A stretch of DNA of 5,881 nucleotides, from positions 1 through 5,881 of the forward strand of contig JAFVFM010000099.1 of NCBI GenBank assembly GCA_017475415.1. The letters are read 5' to 3'. The DNA comes from Solobacterium sp. GTDB taxonomy: Bacteria; Bacillota_I; Bacilli_A; Erysipelotrichales; Erysipelotrichaceae. Every line of letters starts with the position of its first letter. The first letter of the stretch is position 1. Shown here piece by piece: positions 5,498 to 5,881 of this stretch. The position numbers and the translations under genes were made by a program. Under the pieces are notes generated by a model. The model was not told the origin of the DNA and made no database searches. It saw only the letters and a list, made by a program, of their open reading frames with translations.

Positions 5498-5881
5498 TTA
5501 CTTTTCTTTTACAAAATAATGCACACTAGGCCTTCCACCAGTGCGATAATCAATAAAACTATCCGCAAAGTCCTTTTCAATTAAATAATTCATATACCGC
5601 CTTACCGTAACCATAGAAAAGCCCGATATATGTGATAATTCTTCACTTGTTAAGGAATTTGGCTTTGCATTCTGCAAATGCGTAATGATTTCTTCTAAAG
5701 TACGATTATTTATCCCTTTTTCATAGCTATCTATTGTTTCTTTTTCATTTGGTTGTAAAGAAATTAACTTATCAATATATCCTTGTGATACTTATTCACC
5801 CTTACTCATCACCTTATTCTTTTTATTATATTTTTCTATAGCAGCTTTAATGCGATCGAAGGTAAATGGTTTTACAAGATA
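5498..5881 (-). pseudogene. CitB/DcuR/MaeR-family response regulator, interrupted by an in-frame TAA; 5' part outside window
   Basis: These regulators receive phosphate from a partner kinase that senses citrate, malate or other C4-dicarboxylates, then activate transport and catabolic genes. The window starts inside the receiver domain at its last strand: YLVKPFTFDRIKAAIEKY contains the conserved receiver lysine-proline (KPF). After 29 codons the frame meets TAA (5794-5792) in the linker, just after SKGE. The same frame then continues for 97 codons to a proper stop at 5498. This second part is the whole effector domain: SQGYIDKL, the helix-turn-helix LTSEELSHISGFSMVTVRRY, and the family's C-terminal wing DYRTGGRPSVHYF. 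One substitution (for example CAA to TAA) would explain the break. No ATG or GTG with a ribosome binding site follows the stop, so the DNA-binding half is probably not made. Position next to maeP-maeE suggests a MaeR role. A sequencing error is the main alternative. Confidence 0.85.

Noticed and set aside
4711..5509. Fifteen-base direct repeat CGTTTACTTTTCTTT at 4711-4725 and 5495-5509
   Set aside because: One copy overlaps the end of the response regulator coding sequence and the other the cre-like site. The sequence is low-complexity pyrimidine-rich, so chance is likely, and no other copies are seen.

Overview
The window is AT-rich DNA from a low-GC Gram-positive bacterium (Bacillota). The evidence is AT-rich codon use, strong GGAGG-type ribosome binding sites, U-tailed intrinsic terminators, a CcpA-type cre site and a Firmicutes-style malate operon. 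A gut Erysipelotrichia-like anaerobe is my guess, not something the sequence proves. Every feature I can support lies on the minus strand, so transcription runs from high to low coordinates.

Read in that direction, the right edge (5881-5498) holds the C-terminal part of a CitB/DcuR/MaeR-type two-component response regulator, interrupted in frame by a TAA codon. Next is a monocistronic six-helix membrane protein of unknown function (5409-4864), with its own promoter and terminator. A roughly 260-base intergenic region follows, carrying a cre-like site, a promoter and a hairpin that can cover the Shine-Dalgarno sequence. It leads into a malate-use operon: a 2-hydroxycarboxylate transporter (maeP, 4601-3306) and an NAD(P)-dependent malic enzyme (maeE, 3289-2120), closed by a terminator at 2111-2074. 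Together these two proteins would import malate (or a related hydroxy acid) and decarboxylate it to pyruvate and CO2. The neighbouring regulator is of the class that normally senses such substrates.

The left half is a second transcription unit. A strong promoter (1944-1917) drives tRNA-Cys(GCA) and tRNA-Leu(UAA). Five bases after the encoded CCA of tRNA-Leu, a yybP-ykoY (manganese) riboswitch begins, and its expression platform is an intrinsic terminator. Behind it lie a CaCA-family cation antiporter (1595-627) and surE (612 to beyond the left edge). I see no promoter between the tRNAs and the riboswitch. The tRNA promoter therefore appears to feed the riboswitch, and the riboswitch terminator doubles as the end of the tRNA operon when manganese is low. 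This tRNA-riboswitch-exporter-surE unit is the most noteworthy arrangement in the window. The second is the combination of a broken regulator with a 5'-UTR hairpin at the malate operon.
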